From contig OY725498.1 of assembly GCA_963281255.1 (NCBI GenBank), forward strand, positions 186,001 to 250,000: DNA of 64,000 bases, given 5' to 3'. Of this stretch, positions 23,448 to 35,982 are shown piece by piece (the stretch's first letter is position 1; every line of letters begins with the position of its first letter). The DNA is from Aphrocallistes beatrix. Its lineage: Eukaryota; Porifera; Hexactinellida; Sceptrulophora; Aphrocallistidae. The position numbers and the translations under genes are program-made. Under the pieces are notes generated by a model. That model worked only from the letters and a program-made list of their open reading frames with translations. It made no database searches and was not told where the DNA came from.

Positions 23448-25884
23448 ATGGCAGAAAGGAATCCTATCGAGGGAGAAATGTCAGAGAGTGACATTGAGTT
23501 CTTCTTACGTGAGTTGGAGAGTAATGAACCTCGCCAGCTGACTCTAATCACTGGGACAGGAGACGAAGCTCAGAAGGTGTTAAGGGATATGATAGATGCA
23601 GGAGCTAGCATACAGGATGGTAAGTTGTCAGAGAAACACGAGTCAGCTGTTGATGAGAGCAAAATGAAGATTGAACAGACTATTCGGATTGAAGAGAGTC
23701 TGGAACAGAGCAATGCCATGCCAGGAATGACACTAAGGAACAGAAGAGGACAAATGGAACAGCAAATTGGTAAGAACTATGTAATTAGAATTCTATATAT
23801 AGACTAGTAATTGCTAGTGTAAATGTCATGTTTCTAACATATATTATACAAGGATGTATTGGGGTGGAAATGCTGTTCATTATTTTAATTCAAAGTTCAA
23901 GAGGGAACACAAAGTAACTCAATGGCGCTTCTGCTACATTTTTGTAATGAATATCCACACTTCCTGTGAGAATTCTATTTTTAGTGCAGCTACATAAAAA
24001 GCGCGATCGTGATTCGGATCGTTTCCTCACTTTTAAACTTAGGAATGATTATATATTAATAGAAGTGTGAGCATTCACTCACATCCAAGCTTACTTCTTT
24101 TTACATATATTCAAAGATCTGACGTTTGGGGATGGTTTGGAGATTGACTATGTAAAAGAGTTGAAGAAAGCTATTGACAATTCTGGTCTGCGGGAATGTA
24201 TGAATGAAACTTTCCAAGAAACAGATTTTAGAGCTAAAAAATTTTGTACAAGACACTATCCTAGGAAAAGTCGAGCATATCTAGACGAAGTAGAATTCTA
24301 CTGCAGAAAGGCTAGAGAGTACAGAGCGAAGGGAATATTAGCAGCAGCGCAAGCTAGAAATTACGATGAGCTCAGGAAAATTGTTTGTGAAATAGTATTT
24401 TAATGTTTATGTATCAAAGCTTAGGAAATGATGAGCTTTCTAAACTGTCTCTCCATCTCTAGATATCTCAAAAGATTGAGAAAGAACACTCAGAGGTATT
24501 CTATTATTGCATTCAAGAAGCCGTCTATTGGAAACTGAAAGCAGAGATCTACAACAATAGTGAACAAGACAAGAAACGAACTCGAAACCCCACCAAATCC
24601 AGCAGTTGTAACATACACTCAGAGAATGACGTCACCAAATACGTGTACATTCCTACTGATAGGAGAAATATTGAAGAATCTAAAATCAATTTGGAACTAA
24701 CTAAAGTTGGTTTAGGAGCGCGTTACGGAGTGAATAACGTGATGTTAGTCGTGAAAAATATTGAGGAATGTGAAGTACAGAATACACTCGACATGATCGT
24801 TCTGCTTGGCATTTACGGAGTTCCGTTTCAAGATAGAGGCATTGTGATGGTAGCCGAAGAAGGCGAAAGAAACAATAACGAATCGAAAGATGTGACTAAC
24901 TCAGATGTTGAATATTTTAAAAACAAGACAACGTCTGACGAATACTTCATTAGGTTAATCGCGAATGAGGAACGAATTTTTCTGCTTGACTGCAAAAGAC
25001 TTAACCAAAACGAACTGCTAACTAAAATTCAAGAATTCTTCCAATTCAAACTTCGTATCACTCAAGGTGAAAAGCGCAAAAATGATTTGACAGAGATTGG
25101 AAAGAAGTTGTATGGAGAAATAGCTGCTTTGGTAAATGGGCTGGAGTTCCATGTTAATGACGCTAGATACAAAGTGGATGAGTTGAGGGTTTGTGACAAG
25201 GCGTTGATAGAATTCAAAAATATTCAAGAATTCTTCAGTAAACAATTGACAGACATAAAAACGTGTCTAGATAATTGTAAAAATAAGGATCATCCTGATT
25301 ATTTACTGGCCAAGAAGAGATATGAAGTTCTTAAAACGCCTGCAGAGAAGAAACCTTTTTACGAGGATAATCCAGAAAAATATTTAGACAGAATTATCAC
25401 AGCAACAATTCTCGAGAAAAGCAAGCTTGCAGATGCCACTATTCTTACTAAGGACATATCAGCCAATCTAGACACAGGAGTATTCCAAGATAATCGAAAT
25501 AACGGAATGGCAGTAGGCGCATCTATCGGAGTTATTGGTGGACCAATCGGTATGGCAGTAGGAGCAGCTATTGGAGGAGCTATTGGAGCAGCTATTGGAG
25601 CAGCTATTGGAGGAGCTATTGGAGGAGCTATTGGAGGAGCTATTGGAGGAGCTATTGGAGGAGCTATTGGAGGAGCTATTGGAGGAGCTATTGGAGCAGC
25701 TATTGGAGGAGCTATTGGAGCAGCTATTGGAGGAGCTATTGGAGGAGCTATTGGAGCAGCTATTGGAGGAGCTATTGGAGGAGCTATTGGAGGAGCTATT
25801 GGAGGAGCTGTAGAGGGAGTCAGCGGAATTAGTGCATATTTAGGATATCCCAAATCAAAGGAAAAGTCAAACACAAAGAAATAA
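23448..25884 (+). CDS. GZ6: three-exon family gene with expanded Gly-zipper repeat tail
   Basis: Exons are 23448-23769, 24117-24382 and 24463-25884, about 669 residues, open. Exon 3 has no early ATG; it starts in phase 0 with ISQKIEKEHSEVFYYC after CTCTAG. It is the closest relative of GZ2 (FYEDNPEKY, CLDNCKNKDHPDY), with the exon 2 codon that is stop in GZ2 reading Glu here. The tail from about 25504 to 25815 is a near-perfect 12-bp tandem array encoding AIGG/AIGA about 20 times, far longer than the 35-50 residues of other members, then a basic KSKEKSNTKK end. The strict GxxxG-like period suggests a long self-packing hydrophobic helix, although replication slippage alone can explain the expansion. 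Confidence 0.75.
25564..25810 (+). repeat. 12-bp coding repeat in the GZ6 tail
   Basis: GGAGCTATTGGA units with GGAGCA variants, about 20 copies in frame, encoding alternating AIGG/AIGA. Confidence 0.9.
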
Positions 25885-26236
25885 TGACTACATCGTCGTA
25901 TTTCTAAACTAAAATGTTTATTCCTTAATTTTGGCTTATTGAACCTTGAATACGTTATTTTATATCCTCAAACTAGTTCCATTGTGAAGTTGTATTCTAA
26001 AACTGTTTTACATTTAGGATAGTCATCTTACTGTCAAGCTGTTAAATTCCATTCTCTGAGTTGAGTGTTATGACGCATTTCGATTTTCTATGCGACCATA
26101 CATTTTTGTTTTTGTTTGTATACAATTCACATTCATTCCTCTTCACACAATCACACATAATAATTGTTTCTACTGAATCTTTTTTATCTTCGACTCTTTC
26201 ACAGATATATTATTGCAAAATAATCTACATTTGCAG
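25885..26236. other. GZ6-GZ7 gap
   Basis: GZ6 3' flank, then from about 26040 the GZ7 5' flank (TTCTATGCGACCATACATT, TTCACACAATCACACATAAT). The flank is shared with GZ6 and GZ8, marking a second promoter class. Confidence 0.4.
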
Positions 26237-26293
26237 GTATGTTTTCCTGTAAAGCAACCTGATTTTATTCTAAAATGTTTGCATTTTCTTTAG
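26237..26293 (+). other. Putative 5' untranslated intron of GZ7
   Basis: CAG|GTATGT is followed 57 bp on by TTTCTTTAG. A second acceptor-like TTTAG directly abuts the ATG at 26326. The same arrangement is seen before GZ8 (donor at 29842). The TTTAG-ATG context in most units suggests that translation starts at or just after a 3' splice site. Confidence 0.4.
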
Positions 26294-26325
26294 ATATATT
26301 GTCGATATATTTCCCATTAGTTTAG

Positions 26326-29300
26326 ATGGCAGGAAGCAAACCTATCGAGGGAGAAATGTCAGAGAGTGACATTGAGTTCTTCAGACGTGAGTTGAAGAGT
26401 AAAGAACCTAACCTGGTGACTCTAATCACTGGGACAGGAGACGAAGCTCAGAAGGTGTTAAGGGATATGATAGATGCAGGAGCTAGCACACAGGATGGTA
26501 AGTTGTCAGAGAAACACGAGTCAGCTGTTGATGGGAACAAAATGAAGATCGAACAGAGTATTCGGATTGAAGAGAGCATAGCACAGGGCAGTGCCATGCC
26601 AGGAATGACACTAAGGGCCAAAAGAGGACAAATGAAGCGACAAACTGGTGAGAGCTATTTACAAATAAACTAATGATAGAAATTATTTACAAGTGCACAC
26701 AGCAAACTAACTGAATTGGTCCACTTTAACTACTATAGTTGTACATCATAAATGTTTTAATTTGATGCAAAGCATCCCATTGGTCAGGTAGCCATCTAGT
26801 TTTGTTATTGTTCAATCATAGACAGGAAAAGGTTCATCGACTTGAGGATTGGAGATGATATGAAGCAGATTGACCTTGTGAAAGAGGTGAAGAGAGCTAT
26901 TGACACCTCAGATCTCAAGAAACACATTGACGAGACATTCCAAGAAATAGATTTTAGTACCAAAGAATTTCGCACAGAGGATTATCCTAAAGAAAGTCAA
27001 GCCTACTTAATCGAAGCAGAATTCTACTGCAGAAAAGCTCGAGAGTACAGAGCGAAGGAAAAAGCAGCAGCAGCAGAAGCTGAATTTTACATCGGGCAAG
27101 GAATCAACATAGAACAAAATATAATGCAACAGTACGAGAAGGTGAGTTGAAATCGATGCTCATATTTAATAGAATTATCATTTACTCAACCTGTTTAAAA
27201 TGGACAGGCAATTATACACTTGAAGTTATCTAACATATTACTGTAATAATAAAAGGAAATTTCGCGTATTTCTTGCATATAATCCCCAAACTTTAAAATA
27301 CACATTTGTGAAATTTAAAATTATGGAAAATAATGGACTATTATTGTCTAGTTAGTAATTATTAATTTATATAAATTAAGTTTGGTTCAATCACTTTTCG
27401 TCAATATTGTCGAAACCAGTTGTGCTATTATAATCCTGCAATTTCATTAGTCAGCTGAATTCTGATCAATCAACATTTTTTCATCTCACTCAATTAGATT
27501 TCAAGTTTGGAAAGTGATTATACAACTTGTTTATATACATTAATACATATATAATCCCCATTGGCAATACAATGAAAGCCAACTGTAATGTTAAATTAAT
27601 CCTTACGTTCTGATTGGCTGACACAATTTGATATTTTACCAAAGTCACACTCAGGTCCAAATATCTACCATATATAGAATATATGGCCCAAATTAGGTGC
27701 AATTTACCCAATAGAATAGAATAGAATTTTAGTCTTTCTCCTATACTGGAGCTAGACTAAAAAGTATTGAATTTTAATAAAAAATATATTCAACCACTAG
27801 GTATCAGAAATTTTTCGAAAGGTAGAAAAGAGCTATTCAGAAGTAGTCTCCTACTGCATACAAGAAGCTATATACTGGAAACTGAAAGCAGAGATCTACA
27901 ACAGTAGTGAACAGGACAAGAAACGAATACAAGGCCCCTCTAAATCCAGCAGTTGTAACATACACTCAGAGAATGGCGTCACCAAATATGTGTACATTCC
28001 TACTGATAAGAAAAATATCGATGAGAGTAAAATCGATTTAGAATTAACTAAAGTTGGTGTAGGAGCTCGTAGCGGAGTAGATAATGTGATGTTAGTCGTG
28101 AAAGAGTTTGGAGAGTGCAAGACTTTGGATACATTTAACATGATATCTAAGCTAGGATTCCACGGAGGAAAGTTTGAGGATAGAGGTATGGTGATGGTAA
28201 CGGATGAGAGTAAGCTGATAGAGGATATTCAACCGGACGAGCCCCTTGAAGTAGAATCGAAATATTTTAAAAATGAGGCAAAGTGTGATGATTACTCAGA
28301 TATTTTCAAAATTTTAACGGCCGAAAATAGAGTTTTCAGTTTCGATAAAAAAAGAGTTGATGAACCGAAAACACGGACCGAAATGGGAGAATTCTTCAAC
28401 CAAGAAGGAGAAGACAATCGCACAAAAGACAATTTTCAAAAGATCCTAGACTCAGCTAAAATAGTACAACGTGCGACTGAAGGTGCTAAGTACACGAGTA
28501 AGCTGACTCAGACTGGAATGCGTTTGTACCAAGATGTGTATACTGCAAGTAAGGGAGTAGATCTCCAAGTTGATAGGATCAGAATTGATGAAGTTGTGGT
28601 AAACCGAGTTTGGGAGGCAAGAAGCTATGTGAATAAGCTGAGAATAGATGAGAAGGAATATGTAGAAAAAGAACAAAAAAAAGAAATTGAGACAAAAGAG
28701 GAAAAAGAACGGAAGCGCAAACATGAAATTGAAATGGAGAAACGGAGATTGGAAGAAGAAGAAAGGGAGAGAAGACGTAGAGAGGAACGGGAGAGAGAAC
28801 GAGAGAGAGAAGAAAGGGAGAGGCAAAGGAAGTTAGAACAAGATATTGAATCAAGTAAACAAAAACTTGAAAAAATTCGATCTAACGGAAAAAGAATGCT
28901 GAGTGAAATCAAAGAATGGTTAGATAGTTGCGAGAAAAAAGATCATCCAAAGTATCTAGAGGTTCAAAGAGGATACGCAGAACTTGAGAACATGCCTAGA
29001 GGTCCTATTATTTACGGTAACGATTTAGAAGAAACACTGAAGAACCTCAAAAGTTTGATAACTGAAACAGGGACTTGGAATATGGAGGTTAGGGATCTCA
29101 CTCGTAAGATGGAAGGAGCAAATAGTATTATTCTTGAATTAATACGGTCTGCAGCAGCAGCTGCAGCAACTGTAGTTACAGTAGAAGGGTCTGCTTGGGT
29201 AGGCTTAGAGGTTGGTGCAGCTGTTGGAACCTTAGCTGGGCCTGTTGGGACGGTGGTAGGAGGAGTTATTGGGGGAGTTATTGGAGGAGTGGGTGGAGCT

Positions 29301-29327
29301 ATTGCATCGTATTTTACTTGGTGGTAA
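26326..29327 (+). CDS. GZ7: three-exon Gly-zipper-family gene, coiled-coil type
   Basis: Exons are 26326-26647, 26822-27141 and 27801-29327, about 722 residues, open. Exon 1 follows the conserved TTTAG-ATG context. Exon 3 begins VSEIFRKVEKSYSEV after CACTAG, then runs in order: family half (YVYIPTD, LELTKVGVGARSG, DNVMLVVKEF, DRGMVMVTDES, ENRVFSFDKK), a connecting helical region, about 70 residues of Glu/Arg/Lys coiled coil (codons around 28660-28860), a CEKKDHPKYLEVQRGY helix, and a terminal Gly-zipper (GTVVGGVIGGVIGGVGGA) ending SYFTWW. GZ11 exon 3 is its closest relative, with a nearly identical tail. A putative 5' untranslated exon lies just upstream. Confidence 0.78.
26498..26503 (+). 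other. Internal consensus splice donor inside exon 1 (GZ7 example)
   Basis: GATG|GTAAGT occurs 172 bp into exon 1, in phase 1, the same phase as the normal donor at 26648. Its use would remove exactly 50 codons and keep the frame into exon 2. Counterparts with intact GT are in GZ1, GZ2, GZ5, GZ6, GZ10 and GZ11; GZ3, GZ4, GZ8 and GZ9 have lost the GT. Confidence 0.45.
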
Positions 29328-29921
29328 TAGTCTGTAACACTTTTATAACCTTAATTTTATCAAATATATCAAGTTTAGAAAGGATTGTTCAATTCTGCGT
29401 TACACCACCAATTCTAGTTTGTTTCCTAATATTAATTAACTATGTTACAATTTCAGTACCTTAGTATATATGCACTCTTATAGTTAGTATTTACATTTAA
29501 CGGTATTGTTAATAGTAATCTAGAACTAAGTCAGCGCCTCTCAACCTGGGGTGGATGCACCCCTTAGTAGTGGCGGATCTTAAGTCGGAGGTGCAGAGAT
29601 CAAGAGTAGTGAGAGAGAGAGTGATTTATATCCAGTATAGATCATATGACTGACAGTTAAATTCCTGCGATTTTAATGTTACGACATTTTGATTGTCTAT
29701 GCAACCACACATTCTTGTTTTTGTTTGTATACGATTTATTTCAAATCTTCTTCACACATAATCACACACAATATTTGTTTCTACTTATTTGTTTTTCATA
29801 TTCGACTCTATCTGTCATTGCAAAATTATCTACATTTGCAGGTATGTTTTTTTGTAGATTTTTATTAAAGTGTTTGCATTGCAGCAGATTTATTGTCTCG
29901 ATATATTTCCTATTAGTTTAG
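29328..29921. other. GZ7-GZ8 gap
   Basis: Unassigned DNA, then from about 29680 the GZ8 5' flank with CAG|GTATGT at 29842, corresponding to the putative untranslated intron of GZ7. Confidence 0.4.
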
Positions 29922-31593
29922 ATGGCAGATAAGAAACCAATCGGAGGAAATTTGTCAGAGAGTGACATTGAGTTCTTCAGACGTGAGTTGAAGAGTAAAG
30001 AACCTAGCCAGCTGACTCTAATCACTGGGACAGGAGACGAAGCTCAGAAGGTGTTAAGGGATATGATAGATGCAGGTGCTAACATACAGGATGCTAAGGT
30101 GTCAGAGAACCACGAGTCAGCTGTTGATGGGAACAAAATGAAGATTGAACAGAGTATTCGGATTGAAGAGAGCATAGCACAGGGCAGTGCCATGCCAGGA
30201 ATGACACTAAGGGCCAGAAGAGGACAAATGAAGCGACAAACTGGTGAGAATTATTTACTCCACTCTAAATCAGGGTTTCATCTAACTTTCCAAATTATAC
30301 GTCTAAATGGACGCCACCATTTTTCTACGCGCCTAGACTCACTTTTATATAGCATTTTTATATGTTTTTATGCTGCGCACCTAGCCTCAAAAATAATACA
30401 ATTATTATCCATTGGATCAAATACGCGCCTCTAGGCGCGCCCAGTACGCCTAGTTGAAAGTCTGCTCTAACTACTATAGTTGGTCAAGAGCCATAAATGT
30501 TTTAATTTCAATACGAGAACCCATTGGTCAGGTAAATATCCGGTTTTGTTACTGTTTCCATCATAGACAGGAAGAAAATCATAGACTTGAGGATTGGAGA
30601 GGATATGGAGCAGATTGACGTTGTAGAAACAGTAACGGAAGCTATTGACGCCTCAGATCTCAAGAAACATATTGATGAGACGTTCCAAGAAACAGATTTC
30701 AGTGTCAAAGAATTTCGCACAGAGGAATATCCTAAAGAAAGTCAAGCCTACTTAATCGAAGCAGAATTCTACTGCAGAAAAGCTCGAGAATACAGAGCGA
30801 AGGAAAAAACAGCGGCAGCGAAATCTCAATTGTATATCGAACGAGGAATCGATAGAGAACAAAATACAAGTATAATGCAACAGTACAACAAGGTCAGTTG
30901 AAATCGAAGCTCATATTTAGTACAAGTAGAATTAGAATATTCCTCAATCTGTTCAAAATGGTTAGTTCACTTATGAACGTATCAGGTTTCATATAAAAAT
31001 GAAATTTACGCACTTCTTACATATACATGTATATTCTCGAACAAACACCTTTATGATATTTAAAATCATGGATTTAGTTTTTATACTCTGTATATTGACC
31101 AACTTCTGGAATAAGTAGTCATGTTTTTAGAGCAGCTCCTAGCATAGAAGATGTCTTATGTCATGATCAGTGTCGAACGTCCGTCCATTGGTCCGTACAT
31201 ACGTCTGCTCGCTCCTGGAAATTCTATTGGATTAAATTGCACAAAATTTGGGTCATATATTCCTCGTATGGTGGAGATTTTGAACCTGGGTCCATATTCT
31301 GAAATAGTTCACACCTATCTACAAAATGTGCCAAATGTATTAGTCAATCAGAATCTATGAATTTTGCATTATAATGACTTTGGGTTTATCGATTATTAGG
31401 GATTCTAATTCAATGACATGCAAGTTAGGATCACTCTCTAGCCTAATGTAACAATTTATATACTTTGACACCTTGCCTCAAAATGTGACATATGTGGTGA
31501 CCAATAGAATTGCAGAATTTTTGCAACTAGATTCAAATCTCCGCCATAAAAGCAAAATATTTGTATCCTTACTATTAAAACTCGATTAATGTT

Positions 31594-31640
<47 letters not shown>

Positions 31641-33913
31641 GTAACGAATTGATTGAAGAAACTGCAGGGCGCAGAAAGCTGATTTTTGGCAAGTGGGAGT
31701 CTTTTGGCTATGGCTCCAGTAAGTTCTGAGCTCAGAGCAAAATGTCGACTCATCATGGAATTATGACGTCATTGTCACATTTTTAAAAGTTAAGCAACAG
31801 AGTTATTCGAGCATAACTCAGCCATTATATGAAATAGAAGGCTGAGATTTTGATAGAATATGTATACTAACACGTTTCACATATAATGCAACTATCATCA
31901 AAAAGGATGACTCATCACTTTGTTATGATGTCATCATTACTCATCAAAAGTTTTAAAATCGACAAATTTGGTGTTTTTTCGAATGATATCGATTTTTAAA
32001 CTAAGATGGACATAATTAGAGATAATATCTCCCGTTTGATTAACCAATGTCACCTCCAGGCGACCGAAGGGAGCCTCCGGCGGACACGAAGTGTCCGTCA
32101 GCCGCGCAGCGCAAGCAAGCGAAGCGCGCTTGTTTCAAATATGGCGCAGTTTAATCCAATTTAATTTCCAGGAGCGAGATGCAAGACATACAGAGTACGT
32201 GCTAACCAGTAATCATATCATAAGGCATATCCTATACTAGGAGCTGTAGTGAAACACGAGTTTGAATAAATAATATATTCAACCACTAGGTATCGGAGAT
32301 GTATCAACAAGTAGAAAAAAACTATTCAGAGGTGTTCTACTTTTGCATACAAGAAGCTATCTATTGGAAAATAAAAGCTGAGATCAACAACAATAGTGAA
32401 CAGGACAAGAAACGAATACAAGACCCCACCAAATCCAGCAGTTGTAACATACACTCAGAGAATGACGTCACCAAATATGTGTAAAAAATATCGACCCAGA
32501 TAATTTTGATTTGGAATTAACTAAAGTTGGTTTAGGAGCTCGTAACGGAGTGAATAATGTGATGTTAGTTGTGAAAGAGTTTGAGGAGTGTAAAGAGCAG
32601 AGTACACTTGACATGATAGAGAGGTTGAGTTTCCATGGAGGAGAGTTTAAGGACAGAGGTATGGTGATGGTAACGGAGGAAAGTAAGCTGATAGATGACG
32701 ATCAAGCGGAAGATTTCCCCGAAACAGAAGAGAAATATTTCAAAAACGAGGCGAGGTCTGATGAGTACTCGGATATTCTTAAAATTTTAACCAACGAAAA
32801 TAAAGTTTTCACTTATGACAAAAAGAAAATTGATGAGTCGGGGATGAGGTCTCAAATGGGAGAATTCTTCAAACAAGAAGGAGAAGACGTGCAATGCACT
32901 GGTAACTCCCGAAAGATTCAAAACTTAAAAAAAATAGTTCAACGTGCGACTGAAGGTGTTAAGTACACGAGTAAGCTGACTGAGACTGGAATGAATGTGT
33001 ACAGGAATATGTATACGGCGAGTAAGGGAGTGGATATCCGAATTGATAAGAGGATGATTGATCAAGTTTGGGAAGCAATAAGCTATGTGGATAAATTAAT
33101 AATAGAAGAAGCACAATATGTCGAAGGGAGACGAAGAATAGAAACAGGACGAAGGCATGACATTCAGATGGAAAAGAAGAGAGTGGAACAAGCGGAAGCT
33201 AAAAGACTTGAAAAGAACGACTACGCAAACTTGAAATTGAAATGGAAAAACGGAGACTGGAACAAGCTGAAAGAGATAAAAGACGTGAAGAGGAACGGGA
33301 GAGAGAGCGAGAGAGAGAAAGTAGGGAGAGAGATTGGAAATTAAAGCAAGAAATCGAATCACGAACTGAGGAATTTGAACGAATTCGACGTAATGGAGAA
33401 GATCAGTTGAGAGGTGTAAAAAAATGGTTAGATACTTGTGAGAAAAAAGATCACGAAAAGTATTTAGAAGTTAAACATAGATACGAAGAACTTGCAAACA
33501 TTTTGGAGAAACTTGTTATCGCTTTTAAGAAACTTTTATCTGACGATGATTTAGAAAGAAAGCTAAGGAACCTGAATGAACTAATAATCGAAATGGAGAC
33601 TTGGAACATGAGTGTTAGAGAATTACACCGTGATCAAGTAAACGTAGCAGAAATTATTTTGGCTTTAATTGCAGGAGCAGCAGTTGCTGTTGGAGGAGCA
33701 GCAGTTGTTGTTGCTGGTACAGCAGCAGGAGTTGCAGGAGGTGGAGTAGGTGTTGTTGGAGGTGCAGTGGCAGGAGCTGGAGTAGGTGCAGCAGTTGGGT
33801 TAATTGGTGGACCAGCTGGAGTAGCGGTAGGAGGAGTGGTAGGTGGAGCAGTAGGAGCAGTCGCTGGTGGAGTAGTGGGAGCTGTGGCATCCCTTTTTGG
33901 ATGGTGGAAGTAG
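29922..33913 (+). pseudogene. GZ8: three-exon family gene, exon 3 broken twice
   Basis: Exons are 29922-30243, 30567-30892 and 32290-33913. Exons 1 and 2 are open and spliceable. In exon 3 a 16-nt loss right after the TKYV codons creates TAA at 32482-32484, and a one-base loss in an A-rich stretch near 33212 shifts the frame again; the 1624-nt length is 17 nt short of an open reading. Both downstream frames are otherwise open over long stretches (about 32511-33344 and 33242-33913), so decay is recent. The tail is the Ala/Val/Gly-richest of the array (about 33665-33890) and ends FGWWK, as in GZ9. Intron 2 holds a complete Helitron-like element (31638-32132). If transcribed it would yield only the N-terminal part. 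Confidence 0.72.
31638..32132 (+). mobile_element. Helitron-like element B2 (495 bp)
   Basis: Begins TCTGTAACGAATTGATTGAAG after A and ends GAAGCGCGCTTG before T; the same length as B1 and over 90% similar by eye, hence a recent insertion. It is preceded by (TA)n at 31597-31637. Lies in GZ8 intron 2. Confidence 0.65.
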
Positions 33914-33959
33914 TCTCTTTCACGTTTAGGTTTTTCAAAATTAACTTTTATTATGACCT

Positions 33960-35250
33960 AGGTTATTATAATAAAGTCTGTTCACCAACTGAAACATCGA
34001 TACCAAATATCCAGCTAGGCACCGTCTGAAGATAGTTATATCTACGTGAATATGAGTTTAGAACAACACTTAGCAGCGGTGTTCAACATCAGTCATAATG
34101 ATATGGTGTGCACCTTTTTCGCGAAATCTCTTCACTTCCAGATTTTATAAACATATGTTCATATTTTTACAGCTCCACTGCAAATGTAAATAATATCTCA
34201 CCGACTAGTGTAGGATATCTCACTGTTAAATCCAATTCTTCCACTTTGAAACTAATGCATAATAATGTGAATATTTGATCATTTTAATTTGTAAAACTTC
34301 ACCCTAAGTGATATATAGTCATACTTCAAAATTAAAATATTTCAGTCATCCGACAGTATTTGTATTTGCTGATAATACATTATTAAGCTTAATCCATCTT
34401 TATAAAATGTACTTATTCAACTGTCTTAGTGTTCGAAATTTCAAGGTTGATGAACAGACTTTATTATAACATAATTTACGCTTCAATGTTTGTACTTTAA
34501 TTTGTTCTATTTGAATGTGTTTGTCTCCAATCTATTGTCCTTATACTATACTATTGGTGCTTATATTCATACAATTGTGCTGTATTAGTCTATTAGAGAT
34601 AAAAACAATACATAGACCATCTAAATGCTAACATCAGGACAGATGTCCAAATACCAATCAGTCAATTTCGGAAAAAAATTACTATTTTTTGTATGTTTGT
34701 TTGTCGAGATACGAAATTAACATGTAGATGTCAAATGATGAATCTATGATTAAGTTCGAAGATCTAAGCGAATTTTCACACCTCTGTAAAAATAATAGAA
34801 AGCATTTTTCACACCTTTTCTATACAATACTATGTACGGCTTCACTCTTACAATAGAAATCATTATACGACAATATTGTACGTAGGCTGTCATTGTTATT
34901 AATAATTCAAAGCAATAACTTATTAAGATATCTCAATAACATTAAAATGTATAGCCATAAAAAAAGGTTTCATATATATTTTCACATATTTATATACACA
35001 TTTTTACATCATTTGGTGAATTTTAAAAAGCAACTATCAATCATTTGAATATTCATCAATTCGAAATTTTCCAGAGACAGTTCGAATTAGCTGTTGCCAA
35101 TTGTAATACAGCAACTTAGAATTTAATGACATATCGGATATAGTGACCCTTTTAGCCAGCCTAAAATTACTCAATGCACAGGCGCCAAGTGTGGGTACCT
35201 GGGGTGGCAAGTGGAGCAGTGGAGTAAACTGTGCTATGGCGGGACTCAAA
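33960..35250. repeat. Duplicated GZ 3' flank, copy 1
   Basis: Shared with 40900-42190 and, in its first part, with 51500-52140: GTCTGTTCACCAACTGAAAC, CACTGTTAAATCCAATTCTT, CATCAGGACAGATGTC, and the TAGGCGCCAAGTGTGGGTACC-like block at 35185. It also contains A-element internal sequence without ends at about 34700-34830. No gene seen. Confidence 0.5.
33970..33975 (+). terminator. Poly(A) signal after GZ8
   Basis: AATAAA 57 bp downstream of the GZ8 stop. The same flank after GZ9 (about 51509) reads ATTATAAAG, so the canonical hexamer is not kept there. Confidence 0.4.
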
Positions 35251-35559
35251 TCGTATTATACTTAAAAGGCAATGATACTGATTCGTTGACTTGGACTAGG
35301 GATTGGTTAGATCAGTTAATTTACTTCTACATCAAAATTCTAATACAACTGTACATAAACTGTAAATAACAACTGTAAATTTCTAATACTGTAACAATCC
35401 ATTCTAAGTATTCAATAATAGTTTATGAAATTAGGATATACATAGTCCACTTCCGAAAACCTGGGGCACCTTGGGACCAGAGCTGGGTGTTCTGGTTTTC
35501 GAGTGATTAGCTGTACTGTATCAGGTTAGCTTAGTTCGTGAAAAAACAAAATATTTTAG

Positions 35560-35960
35560 AGAAACAAGTGCGTTTCTCTCACTTGCACTGTGCTACTGGC
35601 GGACACTTGGTGTCCACCAGGTTCACATTATTAATTATATGGGAGATGACATCTCTAAATACGTCTATTCTACTGTTATAATCGATATCAAACAAAAATA
35701 CCTCACTTGATAAAGAGCTCATAATTTTGTGTAGCGATAGCCCAAAAACTCCTACATGCCAAAAATCAGCTTATATAGGTATAAAGTTTATAGATTTTTA
35801 GTGCAATAGTAGTCGAGCATGTAAAGCAACATTCAGCAAAGATAAGGATAAATATTCAGTTTGATTCTAAAGGAAATAAGAGAAAACAAAACCTATTACT
35901 GAGTATCAAGCTACTAACAACGAGAGGAATGAATAGCTATTACTAACGAAGTCACATGTG
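35560..35960. other. B-element fragment and 3' flank of the first kinase-like gene
   Basis: 35575-35765 carries pieces of a Helitron-like B copy (GGCGGACACTTGGTGTCC). 35770-35960 matches 42560-42750 nearly base for base and, in part, the flank of the other kinase-like gene. Confidence 0.45.
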
Positions 35961-35982
35961 AAGAATGATCACTGTCAGAAGT

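Noticed and set aside
25359..25874. Antisense frame rich in Ala, Pro and Ile opposite the GZ6 tail, and similar ones opposite other tails
   Set aside because: Mirror image of the Gly-zipper codons; the sense strand is supported by exon phases and paralogues.
28452..28912. Ser/Leu/Phe-rich antisense frames opposite coiled-coil codons (also 6619-6947, 55569-56023, 59373-59689)
   Set aside because: Complement of the GAA/GAG/AGA-rich repeats of the sense exon.
29540..29640. GC-richer patch with an inverted motif CTGGGGTGGATGCACCCC
   Set aside because: Too short and without a second copy in the window to call an element.
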